Counted from the stretch's first letter, positions 16,736 through 26,139 are shown. The stretch is DNA of 64,000 nt from Muribaculaceae bacterium (GCA_016290325.1 JAEETL010000001.1:62001-126000), one strand, 5' to 3'. Made by a program: numbers and translations. Notes: generated from the letters alone by a model not told the origin.

Positions 16736-17830
16736 CTAGAACTTGAAGATGTCGCAGAAGATGATGGCTACCGCCCATTCATAGGGGCGGGCATCACAGT
16801 AGCCGAGCGTCTTTGAGTTCTGCTTCATGTCAATGCGTCCTCCCGCGTGTACCTCTGCCACGGTGGCGTTAGAGCCGGGAACAGAAATGGAACCGCCGCT
16901 GGTCACAGTGCACACCTTGTTGCCACGGACGTAGATGTCACCGCTGCTGATGCGGCCGATGGTGCTGCCCGAGCCGTCCTTGATGTCACCGCTGCCCTTG
17001 GGCAGTTGTCCGATCTTCTTGTGTGAACTGTTATAGACCACTCCGTTGGCATCCACATAGCCTCGGCTGCCGTTCTTCTCTATGGTCCATTCCTGTACTT
17101 TCTTGGTTGTGGTGTTGTTGGGCTTCTTGCCGTTGGCCTGATTGCTGCTCTTAGGTTGATTGGCGCTTTCGGCCTTGCGTTTTGCCTCTGCCTCTTGTGC
17201 AGCCTTTAACCTGGCTTCCTCGGCCTGTTTTCTCTCCTGTTCGAGGCGTTGTTTCTCCTCTATGATCTTTGCTCTGGCGGTGGCAATGCCTTGTTTGTCA
17301 AACAGGATACCGAAGTAGATGTAGGCGGCCACCTGCTTGTCGATGCCCTGGGCCTTACCAATCGACATGCCCTCTAGTGTCACATTACCATCATCGCCGA
17401 TGTGGCCGATGGCTTCGCCATCCATCATCACATCACCGTTGGCGGCCAGGGTGAGGTAGGGGGCTGTGGCATGGCAGTTGACGATGCCTCCGTCGAGCAC
17501 CTCACCGACCTTACGGCCGTCATCAAAGGTCACGTCGCCGTTTTTCTCGATGGTATAGACGACATTCTTGCCTGAACGCTTTCCCTCCTTGTGAAGGTCG
17601 TCAAACACGATCTTTTTGGTCCTCGCGCGGTAAAACCCCCTATGAGCGTCCATATAGTAGAAGTCAACGTCCCCATTGGCCTTCTTGATTTCCTCGTCCA
17701 CTTTCTCCTTGGCCTCCTTAGCCTTATCGACGGCCTTCTTGCCCTTATTGATAAGACCACCAAGTTGGGCCTGTGCGGGCATGCAGCACAGCAATGCCAT
17801 TATCAGCAATACAAATCCAGTCCTTTTCAT
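16736..17830 (-). CDS. Secreted protein with coiled coil and Gly-rich strand repeats
   Basis: Not recognised as a known family. Residues 1-21 form a signal peptide (ending MPAQAQ). A Lys/Glu-rich helix follows, then short repeated strands with the form G-x-I/V-G-x-I-x-D-G (for example GEAIGHIGDDGNVTLEG and KKIGQLPKGSGDIKDG). A charged coiled coil of about 45 residues (Lys/Glu/Ala-rich, residues 190-235) separates two blocks of such repeats (about 75-160 and 245-340). The pattern suggests a beta-sheet or solenoid fold with a helical spacer. There is no T9SS CTD or lipobox; the last residues are hydrophobic (VAIIFCDIFKF). Confidence 0.6.
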   Translation of the reverse strand: MKRTGFVLLIMALLCCMPAQAQLGGLINKGKKAVDKAKEAKEKVDEEIKKANGDVDFYYMDAHRGFYRARTKKIVFDDLHKEGKRSGKNVVYTIEKNGDVTFDDGRKVGEVLDGGIVNCHATAPYLTLAANGDVMMDGEAIGHIGDDGNVTLEGMSIGKAQGIDKQVAAYIYFGILFDKQGIATARAKIIEEKQRLEQERKQAEEARLKAAQEAEAKRKAESANQPKSSNQANGKKPNNTTTKKVQEWTIEKNGSRGYVDANGVVYNSSHKKIGQLPKGSGDIKDGSGSTIGRISSGDIYVRGNKVCTVTSGGSISVPGSNATVAEVHAGGRIDMKQNSKTLGYCDARPYEWAVAIIFCDIFKF

Positions 17831-17978
17831 AATCTTATTGTTTTAAAGTAATGATTGATGTTATTGCAACAAAGATAGTAAATATTTTTGGCTCAATCTG
17901 CATTTTTGAGGATTTTTGTCTCTCGTTTCGCAGGCAAAAAAGGAGTTTTTTATGCCATGCCGATTATCATAGACAACG

Positions 17979-18001
17979 CGAGGGGGCTTGTGACCCCCTC
18001 G
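17979..18001 (-). terminator. Hairpin after the LRR-dockerin gene
   Basis: The palindrome CGAGGGGG/CCCCCTCG with a seven-base loop lies 30 bases past the stop at 18031 on the minus strand. No T tract follows. Confidence 0.4.
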
Positions 18002-18030
18002 ATGCGCTCATGATGATGTGCTATGATGTT

Positions 18031-19722
18031 TTAATTACCTTTTATGATCAAGTCGATGACGATGTTCAAGTCGGTGACATTAACCTCTCCGTTGCCGTCC
18101 ATGTCGGCAGCGGGAGCACGGGTATGGCCAGCGTTGCCGCCCATGATGACAACATCAATCACGCTGTTGGCATCGGCGATAGTGACCTCACCGTCTCCGT
18201 TCACGTCACCAGGGACGTAATGGATTCCCTTGTAGATGATTCTGCCGTTCTCAATCACGTGGCTTAAATAGAAGTAAACATGAAACATGTCAACATATAT
18301 ATCCATATATGGCAATAAAGTGTATCCATTGAATTCAGAGTCTGCTCCCACACCTTCAACCTGGTAAAAATCCCTCATTTCAATGTCTTTCCAATAGTAT
18401 CTCTTAGCAAATTGGTTGCCCAAACTGATTGTGTCAGTTGACTGAAAATAAAAGATATCATTCCAACCGATATTAATGAAGTTATCCCACCATGTGACTG
18501 GATCAACGAAATCATACAAAACAAACTCCTGGCCGTTATAATAATTACCATAGGTGTGTCCTACAGGGCAATCTACATATTTCTTGCCATCGGGGATGAT
18601 GCCATAGACAATCTTATCCTCCTCCCTTAAATAGACAGGTATCGTGTCGTTCTCCCAGTTGATCGAGGCACCCGAATACTTGTGCATCGCCTTATAGGTC
18701 TTCCCGTTGATGACGGTGTCACCTTTTAACTCGAGATTAAAATAGTTTTTCCCCGGCTCATAATCAGGGTTGATTAAAGGGTTGCCCATAGCTTCAGAAT
18801 TATCATAGAAATACACCCATTTCACGCCCTCGCGCACGAAGGGTACGTACTCGTAATCGTCGTCGGGATCATCGTCCCTGACATCACCAATGATATGCAA
18901 GAATTGTCCCCAGTATTGGTTTGTTTTGTATGCCATTTCAGTACCTATCGGCACATGCAAGGTCGCATTACTATAGCATTCATCATCGAAACAGTTCTTG
19001 TATTGAATAACCGGTGGCGTTGTCGCTAAGCAAGTAATGCTTGACAGTTGGGAACATTCCATGAATGCCCCTTCACCAATGGATGTGACCGAGTTAGGGA
19101 TCGTCGCACTCGTCAAACCCACGCAGCCATAAAAAGCAAACCCATCGATTTCTGTTATACCTTCCGGAATCACCAAATCAGTCACCTCAGTATCGTTCAG
19201 ATAAAGATGCTGGGCATTGTAAAGAGGATTGGAATTGAAATAAATGTCGATGTTGCACCATGCGGTCAAGTCAGAGATTATCACACGAGTCAGTCCGGTG
19301 CAGTCAAAGAAGGAACTCCAACCGATGTAAGTGATAGAGTTAGGGATGGTGATACTAGTCAGAGCCTTACGGCGATAGAACGCACAGCTGTAAATAGAAG
19401 TAACAGGATAGGTCTGACCATCGTAGGTTACCGTTGCAGGAATCACCACGTCGCCAGCATAATCACTCTCATAATATGGGTCATGATCGATATAACTAAA
19501 GCTTTTATAGGTAACACTGGCTTCGTCGTTGATAATCTTGTAATAGATACCATCCACCTCAAAGTCATAGACATCATAACTAGTATAGGTATCACTGGCT
19601 TCGTCGTTTATATTCTTGTAATAGATACCATCCACCTCATAGTCATAGACATCTTCGGCATTTGCGATTACTGGCAGCATGAATGCTATCAGCAGGGTCA
19701 TCAGTTTTTTGGTCGTGTTCAT
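18031..19722 (-). CDS. Secreted BspA-type leucine-rich repeat protein with C-terminal dockerin
   Basis: Signal peptide at residues 1-22 (ends VIANAED). Two tandem 26-residue copies of a short domain (VYDYEVDGIYY and VYDFEVDGIYY) follow. Then come LRR_5/BspA repeats, for example SITIPNSITYIGWSSFFDCT and ATIPNSVTSIGEGAFMEC (residues about 90-240). A beta-rich region of unknown type spans about 280-490. The C-terminus has two dockerin repeats (GDVNGDGEVTIADA and ADMDGNGEVNVTDL, residues about 505-560). BspA-like LRRs are linked to surface adhesion. The protein has no T9SS CTD, so its export beyond the periplasm is unclear. Confidence 0.82.
   Translation of the reverse strand: MNTTKKLMTLLIAFMLPVIANAEDVYDYEVDGIYYKNINDEASDTYTSYDVYDFEVDGIYYKIINDEASVTYKSFSYIDHDPYYESDYAGDVVIPATVTYDGQTYPVTSIYSCAFYRRKALTSITIPNSITYIGWSSFFDCTGLTRVIISDLTAWCNIDIYFNSNPLYNAQHLYLNDTEVTDLVIPEGITEIDGFAFYGCVGLTSATIPNSVTSIGEGAFMECSQLSSITCLATTPPVIQYKNCFDDECYSNATLHVPIGTEMAYKTNQYWGQFLHIIGDVRDDDPDDDYEYVPFVREGVKWVYFYDNSEAMGNPLINPDYEPGKNYFNLELKGDTVINGKTYKAMHKYSGASINWENDTIPVYLREEDKIVYGIIPDGKKYVDCPVGHTYGNYYNGQEFVLYDFVDPVTWWDNFINIGWNDIFYFQSTDTISLGNQFAKRYYWKDIEMRDFYQVEGVGADSEFNGYTLLPYMDIYVDMFHVYFYLSHVIENGRIIYKGIHYVPGDVNGDGEVTIADANSVIDVVIMGGNAGHTRAPAADMDGNGEVNVTDLNIVIDLIIKGN
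19514..19669. repeat. 78-bp in-frame tandem duplication in the LRR gene
   Basis: Two adjacent 78-base units (for example TCGTCGTTGATAATCTTGTA from 19524 and TCGTCGTTTATATTCTTGTA from 19602) encode 26-residue copies with only a few differences, so the duplication is fairly recent. Confidence 0.75.
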
Positions 19723-19964
19723 AATCTATCGTTTTTAGTTGTTATTTTTCACTTGCAAAGTTATAACTAATTTGTCAAAAAAGCCCCTCATTCCAATCTC
19801 ATTTTTGCAAATGCAAATGACTGGAAATCAATCATCTAAAAAATTAAAATCTCATTTTTCTATCATCGTCATGAGAATTAGGTTGGAAAGTGTTATTTTT
19901 GCGTTAGGTTTTCACCGTTTTGGCAATGAAAGCCTGGAAATCTAAACACAAACAGTTCTATCAA

Positions 19965-21674
19965 ATGATAAACGTTAGAAATTTCTTCATTCCGCTTGCT
20001 GCGGTCATTGCCCTCGTGCTGGGCGGCTGCCACCACGACAGCGCCACGATGAGTGAGCTTGCCCGCATCGACTCGATGGTCTATCACCAGCATGAGAAAG
20101 AGGCCTTGCCCCTGTTGCTGCAGATGAAAACCGACCAATTGAGCAAGCAGGAGCGGGCCTATCATACCGTGTTGTTGTCAATGGCGATGTACAAGAACTA
20201 CGTCCCCTGCACCAGCGACTCGGCGATTAACGAGGCTGTCAGCTATTACAGGAATAAGGGTGACGACTTGAAATACCTGAAGGCGCTTGTCGCCCAGGGG
20301 TGCGTCAACGAGGACATGGGCCAGCTTGAGCAGGCGGTCGAGAGCTACCATCACGCTGAACAGCTGCCGTTAGCAACCGACAGCTCGATGATTGCCTATG
20401 CCAAATTGAGGTTAGGTGTTTTGTATCAGGAACAGGTCATCGGCTCTGGCACCATTGCCCTGGAGAAGTATCACGAGGCGCTGCCCCTCTATAGGGCTCT
20501 TGGGGACAAACATTATGAACTGGTGTGTCTAACCAGCATTGGCGGCATTTACCGCAATATTGACGAGAAGCATGACTCGGCGGTGATTTGCATGAAGGAC
20601 GCTATCGCCCTGGCCCAAGAACTAGGCGACCAATACCACGCCTTTGCCAACCGTTACCTCCTGTCGGAATACTACTTGCTGCGTGAGCAGAACTATGTGA
20701 AGAGCAAGAAATATGCGCTGCAAGCCGTTGCGGCCGATCCCGCTATCATCGACCATCCGCGTGCCCATTACCGGCTCGCGACGTCCTACTTGAACCTGGG
20801 GCGCCCCGACTCGGCGGTTTACTACCTGAACAGGGCTCCCCGCGCCACGAGCGCCAGGGACAGTATCGTTTACCTTGAGCTGATGTCCGATCTGGAGCAC
20901 CAGTATAGGAAAAATGATGCGAAATCTAAAGACTACATGCAAATGGCTCATGCTATTGCCGACTCGTTGACCATCAATGGCCTAAACCATCGGCTACTGG
21001 AAGTGGAGAAGAAGTATGACCACCAGCTGGCGGTGCTGAAACAGATGGAAAATGAGTCCCGCCTGAAAGAGGCCTTGCTGCTGGCAGCGTTGCTGGCGCT
21101 GGGGCTGCTGGCGCTGACTTTCTTGGTATGGAGGTACAGGAACCAGTTAAAGATGAGGCAGAACGAGGTCGAGATGCTCAAGGCCGACCTAAACGGCTCG
21201 CTGGCGAGCCTGGAACAGATGCAGGCTCGGCTTGACGCCAGGGAACTGAACGATGAGAGCCAGAAAGCCCAGAGCGATGAACTGCGCGCCATCATCACCC
21301 AGCAGATTGACGCCGTGCATCAACTGATGGCGTGGTCCTACCAGTATGACGGGGAGAAATTTGCCGCAAAGTTCAGGGAAATGATGACCGTGCCTGGCAT
21401 GGGCGACGACAGCAGCTACTGGTCCCATCTGCAGGTGTTGGTAAACGAGCTGCACGATAACGTGCTTGTCAAGGCGCAAGAGGAGGCTGGCGGCACGCTC
21501 AACGAGAGCGAGCTGAACCTGCTGGCGCTCTATTGCTGCGGTTTCTCGCGCACGGTGATCATGGTGTGCATGGATTACAAGAACATCGGCACAGTCTATA
21601 ACAAGAAAATGCAGATTGCCAAGAAACTCCACGTTACTGACCTCGATGAATTTGTGGCTCGCGTTGCTCGCTGA
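19965..21674 (+). CDS. Membrane-tethered TPR protein with C-terminal LuxR-like helix-turn-helix
   Basis: I start at the ATG at 19965, since a TTG 15 codons upstream adds a charged segment before a good lipoprotein signal peptide (ALVLGGC; Cys22). Residues about 25-360 contain TPR-like helical repeats with YRALGDKHYEL and LNLGRPDSAVYYL patterns. A membrane helix follows at about 370-390, then a coiled coil to about 445 and a C-terminal domain ending LNESELNLLALYCCGFS...IGTVYNKKMQIAKKLHV, which resembles a LuxR/NarL HTH. The layout suggests a periplasmic TPR sensor and a cytosolic output. Ligand and targets are unknown. A TATTTTTG box lies at 19894-19901. Confidence 0.7.
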   Translation: MINVRNFFIPLAAVIALVLGGCHHDSATMSELARIDSMVYHQHEKEALPLLLQMKTDQLSKQERAYHTVLLSMAMYKNYVPCTSDSAINEAVSYYRNKGDDLKYLKALVAQGCVNEDMGQLEQAVESYHHAEQLPLATDSSMIAYAKLRLGVLYQEQVIGSGTIALEKYHEALPLYRALGDKHYELVCLTSIGGIYRNIDEKHDSAVICMKDAIALAQELGDQYHAFANRYLLSEYYLLREQNYVKSKKYALQAVAADPAIIDHPRAHYRLATSYLNLGRPDSAVYYLNRAPRATSARDSIVYLELMSDLEHQYRKNDAKSKDYMQMAHAIADSLTINGLNHRLLEVEKKYDHQLAVLKQMENESRLKEALLLAALLALGLLALTFLVWRYRNQLKMRQNEVEMLKADLNGSLASLEQMQARLDARELNDESQKAQSDELRAIITQQIDAVHQLMAWSYQYDGEKFAAKFREMMTVPGMGDDSSYWSHLQVLVNELHDNVLVKAQEEAGGTLNESELNLLALYCCGFSRTVIMVCMDYKNIGTVYNKKMQIAKKLHVTDLDEFVARVAR

Positions 21675-21753
21675 TTAAAGGTTACTTAAAGGCCATCCTC
21701 CGGGTGTTATCCATCAATCTGGAGTAGTTGATTTGTACGCAAACTCGTGCTTT

Positions 21754-22554
21754 TTAGAACTCAACGCCTAGTTTGAAGGATAGGCAGTGATAGGGGTCGT
21801 TCTGGAAGTTCGGATAGTCTGGTTTGTAGTCCAAGTGCTTGATGGTATTTTCGCCGTAGGTGCGGACAACAATGTCGGTACTTTGCATGCTGTATCCCAA
21901 CGAGATATTCATGGCTAGTTTGTCGGTCAGTCCCACTCGGCATCCCAGCGAGGAATTGAACATGATTCCATAGGCTTTATTGCCTAGCGTGTAGCCCACG
22001 CGGAAGTCCAGATAGGGAGAATACCTGTTCTTTAACAAGTCGAGCCTGATGTCGGCAAACACAGGGAACATGTAAAAATCAGCTTTTTGCCCAAAATTAT
22101 CTTTAAAGTGCTGCTTGTGGCTGATTTTCATTCCAGCACCGGCACCGACAAATAGATAAGGCTTCAGTTGGTAACCATGTGCCGTACTGAAACCAAAGTG
22201 ATTTCGGGATTGGGCGTCAATGGATTTGTAGAATTCCAGATCGAAGAAGCCGCGGTAGCCTTTCTGCGGCCCTTTGCCGGGGGTGAAGTCGCTGCCCATC
22301 GACTGCTGCGGCTGCCAGTCTTCCTTGGTAATCTGCTTGATGCGGTCCCAGTAGATGGTCTGCAGCGTGCCGTCATCCTCCTGGATGACCAGCGAGTCCA
22401 GTGGAGCATAGGTCACAATCTTGCCCCTCACGCGGTGACCGTTTTTCAATTTCACCACCTCTTGTTTCTCTTTCTTGTTTTGCGTCTCAGTTTGGGCTTG
22501 CACAGCCGTACCGCCCAACAGGCACAATGACAGAATAAAAATGATTCGTTTCAT
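21754..22554 (-). CDS. Secreted protein, probable outer-membrane beta barrel
   Basis: Residues 1-20 form a signal peptide (ends GTAVQAQT). A short charged segment is followed by a beta-strand pair, GHRVRGKIVTYAPLDSLVIQ, then alternating hydrophobic strands with aromatic ends (YLFVGAGAGMKI, YSPYLDFRVGYTLG, LAMNISLGYSMQS) ending in Phe (SFKLGVEF), as in small outer-membrane barrels. I cannot name a family. It converges with the TPR regulator gene; the 79-base gap shows no clear terminator. Confidence 0.6.
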   Translation of the reverse strand: MKRIIFILSLCLLGGTAVQAQTETQNKKEKQEVVKLKNGHRVRGKIVTYAPLDSLVIQEDDGTLQTIYWDRIKQITKEDWQPQQSMGSDFTPGKGPQKGYRGFFDLEFYKSIDAQSRNHFGFSTAHGYQLKPYLFVGAGAGMKISHKQHFKDNFGQKADFYMFPVFADIRLDLLKNRYSPYLDFRVGYTLGNKAYGIMFNSSLGCRVGLTDKLAMNISLGYSMQSTDIVVRTYGENTIKHLDYKPDYPNFQNDPYHCLSFKLGVEF

Positions 22555-22672
22555 GATTGCATAATATTTAGTAAGTATTAGAGTACAAAGGTATTATAAT
22601 TCCAAGGGTTATCAATTACCCCCCCGTTTTTAACGTTTGTTAATTATTGGGTGGGCTTAAAATCTTAGCGTC

Positions 22673-23215
22673 TTAGCGTGGGGCCAAGATGTTGAGGATA
22701 TTGATGAGGTCGGTGGCGTTGGCTGCGGCGAGGGTGCGGGCGAGGTTCTTGCCGCGGGCGAATGGGGTGCGGGTCATGTCGGCGAGTTGCTGGATGGTGG
22801 CGTCGTAGAGACCGTCAATGTTGGCGACGATGACGGGTCGCGGGTCGTCGTTGCCAATGGTCATGACAGCGAGTGTGGACATCCACTCGTCGAGGGTGCC
22901 AATGCCGCCGGGCATGACGACAAACACGTCGCCGTGCTCAATCATGTACTGCTTGCGGTCGCCCAGGTTAGCGGTATAGACCACCTCGTCGCAGAGGGGG
23001 TCGATGCGGTGCCTGAACATCTCGGGAATGACACCCACGATATGGCCGCCTGCCTCGTGATCAGCTGCCGCGGTAATGTGCATCAATCCTGCATTGGAGC
23101 CGCCATAGAGGAGGGTGTGGCCCTGCTGGCCAATCCATGTACCCAAGTCGCGGGCCAAGAGCCGATATTTTTCTTCCAGCCCCTCTTGCGAACTGCAGTA
23201 AACAACGATCTTCAT
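22673..23215 (-). CDS. LOG family (TIGR00730) phosphoribohydrolase
   Basis: This 180-residue protein has the Rossmann-like fold motifs GGSNAGLM (residues 39-46) and PGGIGTLDEW (residues about 100-109), the signature of LOG/cytokinin riboside 5'-monophosphate phosphoribohydrolases, formerly called lysine decarboxylase-like. These enzymes cleave the base from nucleoside monophosphates; the bacterial role is often unclear. It lies downstream of birA on the same strand, about 110 bases on, across a copy of a short dispersed repeat. Confidence 0.88.
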   Translation of the reverse strand: MKIVVYCSSQEGLEEKYRLLARDLGTWIGQQGHTLLYGGSNAGLMHITAAADHEAGGHIVGVIPEMFRHRIDPLCDEVVYTANLGDRKQYMIEHGDVFVVMPGGIGTLDEWMSTLAVMTIGNDDPRPVIVANIDGLYDATIQQLADMTRTPFARGKNLARTLAAANATDLINILNILAPR

Positions 23216-23227
23216 AATCTCATGTAT

Positions 23228-23286
23228 AAAAGGAAAACAATAAGCACAATAAATACAAACTATCTAGCATGTGGCGCGGATGCAAT
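23228..23286. repeat. Partial copy of the dispersed leader repeat
   Basis: AACAATAAGCACAATAAATA followed by GTGGCGCGGATGC recalls AAGACAATAAGTACAATAAA with CCGCGCCCGG in the copy at 56635 and AAGACAATAAATAC in the copy at 57618. Only the outer end is recognisable here; the AATTCGC-rich core is missing. Confidence 0.45.
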
Positions 23287-23323
23287 TGTAATTATTGTTT
23301 TCATGTTAGTTTTGTTATTGAGG

Positions 23324-24076
23324 TTAGAGGACGACTTGGTTGATGATGTGCTTGACTTCCTTGAACAGGTAGTCGTGGGTCGTGCCGTCCTCGTGGCGCA
23401 GGGTGAGGGTGCCATCGGGGGCGATGCCGGCGATGGTGGCCATGAAGCGGTGCCCGGTGGCGTCCTCAAAGGGGTGCATGGCGCCGTCGTTGCGGTACAG
23501 TGCCTCCATGTAGCGGCGGTGCAGGTCCTGGCGGGCGGTATCATCGCCCAACGATTCCACCATTTGCTCGATGCTGGAGCACACCTGTTTCAATAATGTC
23601 TCCAGGTCGTGGTCGTGGCCTGTGATGTTGATGAGTGACACAGGATTGGGCGCGTCGCTGACGAAACGCTCCTGGTTGACGTTGATGCCGATGCCAATGA
23701 TGCTCGTGGCGATGTCAGTACCATTGAGCGAATTCTCGATGAGCATGCCACACACCTTTTTGTCCTGCCAATAAACGTCGTTGGGCCATTTGACCGCGAA
23801 ACCCTCACCAGCCTGGGCGGTCAGTGCTTCAACCACAGCCAGTGAAGCCGCCTCGCTCAGGTAAAACTGGTCGCGCGCCTTGACGGGCGGGAACTTGAGC
23901 AACAATGAGAAGGTGAGGTTCTTGCCGTCCTCGCTCTCCCAGGAGTTGCCTTTCTGGCCACGGCCTGCCGTTTGGCTAGGCGTGTAAATGACTGTACCGC
24001 CCGGCAGCGTCGCTGCCAAGCGGGACAGGTAGGTGTTGGTGCTCGCCGTCTGGCTGACCTTGATGTAATGTGGCAT
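23324..24076 (-). CDS. birA: Biotin--[acetyl-CoA-carboxylase] ligase
   Basis: This 250-residue protein contains the catalytic biotin protein ligase domain with SQTAGRGQKGNSW (biotinyl-AMP loop, residues about 35-47), KWPNDVYW and KVCGMLIEN, then a short C-terminal SH3-like domain (GIAPDGTLTLRHEDG). It attaches biotin to carboxylase subunits. The N-terminal DNA-binding repressor domain of E. coli BirA is absent, so this is a monofunctional ligase. The start at 24076 lies two bases after the tsaE stop, implying coupled expression. Confidence 0.93.
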   Translation of the reverse strand: MPHYIKVSQTASTNTYLSRLAATLPGGTVIYTPSQTAGRGQKGNSWESEDGKNLTFSLLLKFPPVKARDQFYLSEAASLAVVEALTAQAGEGFAVKWPNDVYWQDKKVCGMLIENSLNGTDIATSIIGIGINVNQERFVSDAPNPVSLINITGHDHDLETLLKQVCSSIEQMVESLGDDTARQDLHRRYMEALYRNDGAMHPFEDATGHRFMATIAGIAPDGTLTLRHEDGTTHDYLFKEVKHIINQVVL

Positions 24077-24078
24077 GG

Positions 24079-24528
24079 TCAGACGGTGGGGAATGTCATC
24101 TTGAGGGTGCGGCTCTCATCGTCATTGACCGTGATATCGACGCGCACGGTGTCGTCGGGCAGCAGTCCGTCGATGCGCTCGGGCCACTCGATAAAGCATA
24201 GTGCGCCGCTGTCGAAGTAATCCTCGGCCCCCAGGTCAACCGCTTCTTCCTCCTTCTCCAGGCGGTAGCAGTCGAAGTGGTAAATCAGCTCGGCTGTGGT
24301 GTCGCTGCGGTACTCGTTGATGATGGCAAACGACGGTGAGTTGGTCATATCGCTTTCCACACCCAGCTGCTTGCACAAGGCATTGATGAATGTGGTCTTG
24401 CCGGCGCCCATCTCGCCATAGAAGGCATAGACCGTCAGGTCGCCCATCTCGGTCATAAACTTGTAGGCAGCCTCTTCCAGGGCCTCCAAATTGGGAATAG
24501 GTATTTCAATTACTTTGTTTTCGTTCAT
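24079..24528 (-). CDS. tsaE: tRNA threonylcarbamoyladenosine biosynthesis ATPase TsaE
   Basis: This 149-residue protein has the usual length. The Walker A is [10 protein letters not shown] (residues 38-47), and the Walker B/aromatic region [10 protein letters not shown] and CFIEWPERI are present. TsaE works with TsaB and TsaD to make t6A37 in tRNAs that read ANN codons. It sits between porX and birA on the minus strand. The 66-base gap after porX contains tandem CCTCTAA-type units. Confidence 0.93.
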   Translation of the reverse strand: MNENKVIEIPIPNLEALEEAAYKFMTEMGDLTVYAFYGEMGAGKTTFINALCKQLGVESDMTNSPSFAIINEYRSDTTAELIYHFDCYRLEKEEEAVDLGAEDYFDSGALCFIEWPERIDGLLPDDTVRVDITVNDDESRTLKMTFPTV

Positions 24529-24594
24529 TACAGTGTAGATTTATGGTGTGTTAATATATTCTCTAACCTCTAACCTCTAACCTTTAACCTTGTA

Positions 24595-26139
24595 TCACTT
24601 GGGAGACAGCGTCACGATAGGCACGAGCATCTCTTCCATCGAGATGCCGCCGTGCTGGAACGTGTCGTTGTAATAGGAGACGTAGTAGTTGTAGTTGTTG
24701 GGATAGGCAAAGAAGTCGCGGTTCATCGCGAAGATGTAGGTGCTCGATATGTTGGGCGCGGGCAGACCTACACGCTTGGGTTGCTTGATTTCATAGACTT
24801 GCTTGCTATTGTATGTCAAGCTCTTGCCCACCTTATAACGCAGGTTGGTATTGATGTTCTTGTCACCGATGACATTGATGGGGCGATCCACCTTGATGGT
24901 GCCGTGGTCGGTCGTGAGCACCACCTTAAAGCCATTATCGGCCATTAGCTTAAAGATATCGAGCACATTGGAATTCTTGAACCACGAAACTGTTACCGAG
25001 CGATAGGCCTCGTCGGTATTGGCCAACTCGCGAATCATCTTGGACTCGGTGCGGGCGTGCGAAAGCATGTCCACAAAGTTGAATACCAGTACATTGAGCT
25101 CATAGTTCTTGAACATGCCGAAGTTCTGCATCAGTTTCTCGCCAGCGGCACTGTCGTTCATCTTGTTGTAAGAGAAATGCACCTTGCGGCGATAGCGGTC
25201 GAGCAGGGTTTGGATGAGAGGCGCCTCGTTGAGGTTCTTGCCCTCCTCGCTCTCCTCGTCCACCCACAGGTCGGGGAACATCTGCTCGATGTCCATGGGC
25301 ATCAATCCCGAAAAGATGGCATTGCGGGCATACTGGGTCGCCGTGGGCAGGATAGTGGTGTATAACTCCTCGCTCTCGACATTGAAGTAATCGGTGAGCA
25401 AGGGACTCACTGTGCGCCACTGGTCCAGGCGGAAGTTGTCGATGACAACGAAGCAAACCTTCTCGCCCTTGTCGATGAGTGGCAACACCTTGGTCTTGAA
25501 CAACTCATTGCTGCGCAGGGGGTGTTCGGGCTTGGTGAGCCAGTCCTCGTAGTTGCGCTTGACGAACTTGGCGAAGGCGCTGTTGGCCTCGACTTTCTGC
25601 ATCCGCAGCATCTCGTCCATATTGGTGTCGGTGCTGGATAGCGTGAGTTCCCAACGCACAAGGGTCGAGTAGAGTTCATACCAGTCTTCGATCGTTTGAG
25701 CGGAGTTGATCATCTGGCCGATACGCATGAACTCCTGCTGGTAGTCGCCTGTCACCTTCTCGGCAATGAGTGCCTCGCTATGCAGATTTTTCTTGATTGA
25801 CAGCAGGATTTGCATGGGGTTGACCGGCTTGATGAGGTAATCGGCGATTTCGCTACCGATGGCTTGGTTCATGATGTTCTCCTCCTCGCTTTTGGTAATC
25901 ATGATGACGGGGACGTTAGGCTGCATGATTTTGATGCGCTGCAAGGCCTCGAGGCCGCTAATGCCTGGCATGTTCTCGTCAAGGATGATGAGGTTGAAGA
26001 TCTGGTTGCTCAACGCGTCGATGGCATCGCGCCCGTTGGTGACGGTCTCCACTTCATATCCCTTGTTTTGCAGGAACAGGATGTGAGGCTTCAACAGGTC
26101 GATCTCATCGTCGGCCCACAATATTCTTTCTTTGCTCAT
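24595..26139 (-). CDS. porX: T9SS response regulator PorX (receiver + PglZ domain)
   Basis: Residues 1-122 form a receiver domain with acidic pair D10-D11, phosphoacceptor D54 (NLIILDENMPG) and the late KP motif (YLIKPVNP). A helical linker joins a PglZ alkaline-phosphatase-like domain from about residue 210 to the end (VIDNFRLDQWR, TTDHGTIKVDRP). In Porphyromonas gingivalis PorX acts with the PorY histidine kinase to control type IX secretion, and its PglZ domain has phosphodiesterase activity on nucleotide substrates. PorY is not in this window. It lies 51 bases downstream of porW. Confidence 0.93.
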   Translation of the reverse strand: MSKERILWADDEIDLLKPHILFLQNKGYEVETVTNGRDAIDALSNQIFNLIILDENMPGISGLEALQRIKIMQPNVPVIMITKSEEENIMNQAIGSEIADYLIKPVNPMQILLSIKKNLHSEALIAEKVTGDYQQEFMRIGQMINSAQTIEDWYELYSTLVRWELTLSSTDTNMDEMLRMQKVEANSAFAKFVKRNYEDWLTKPEHPLRSNELFKTKVLPLIDKGEKVCFVVIDNFRLDQWRTVSPLLTDYFNVESEELYTTILPTATQYARNAIFSGLMPMDIEQMFPDLWVDEESEEGKNLNEAPLIQTLLDRYRRKVHFSYNKMNDSAAGEKLMQNFGMFKNYELNVLVFNFVDMLSHARTESKMIRELANTDEAYRSVTVSWFKNSNVLDIFKLMADNGFKVVLTTDHGTIKVDRPINVIGDKNINTNLRYKVGKSLTYNSKQVYEIKQPKRVGLPAPNISSTYIFAMNRDFFAYPNNYNYYVSYYNDTFQHGGISMEEMLVPIVTLSPK

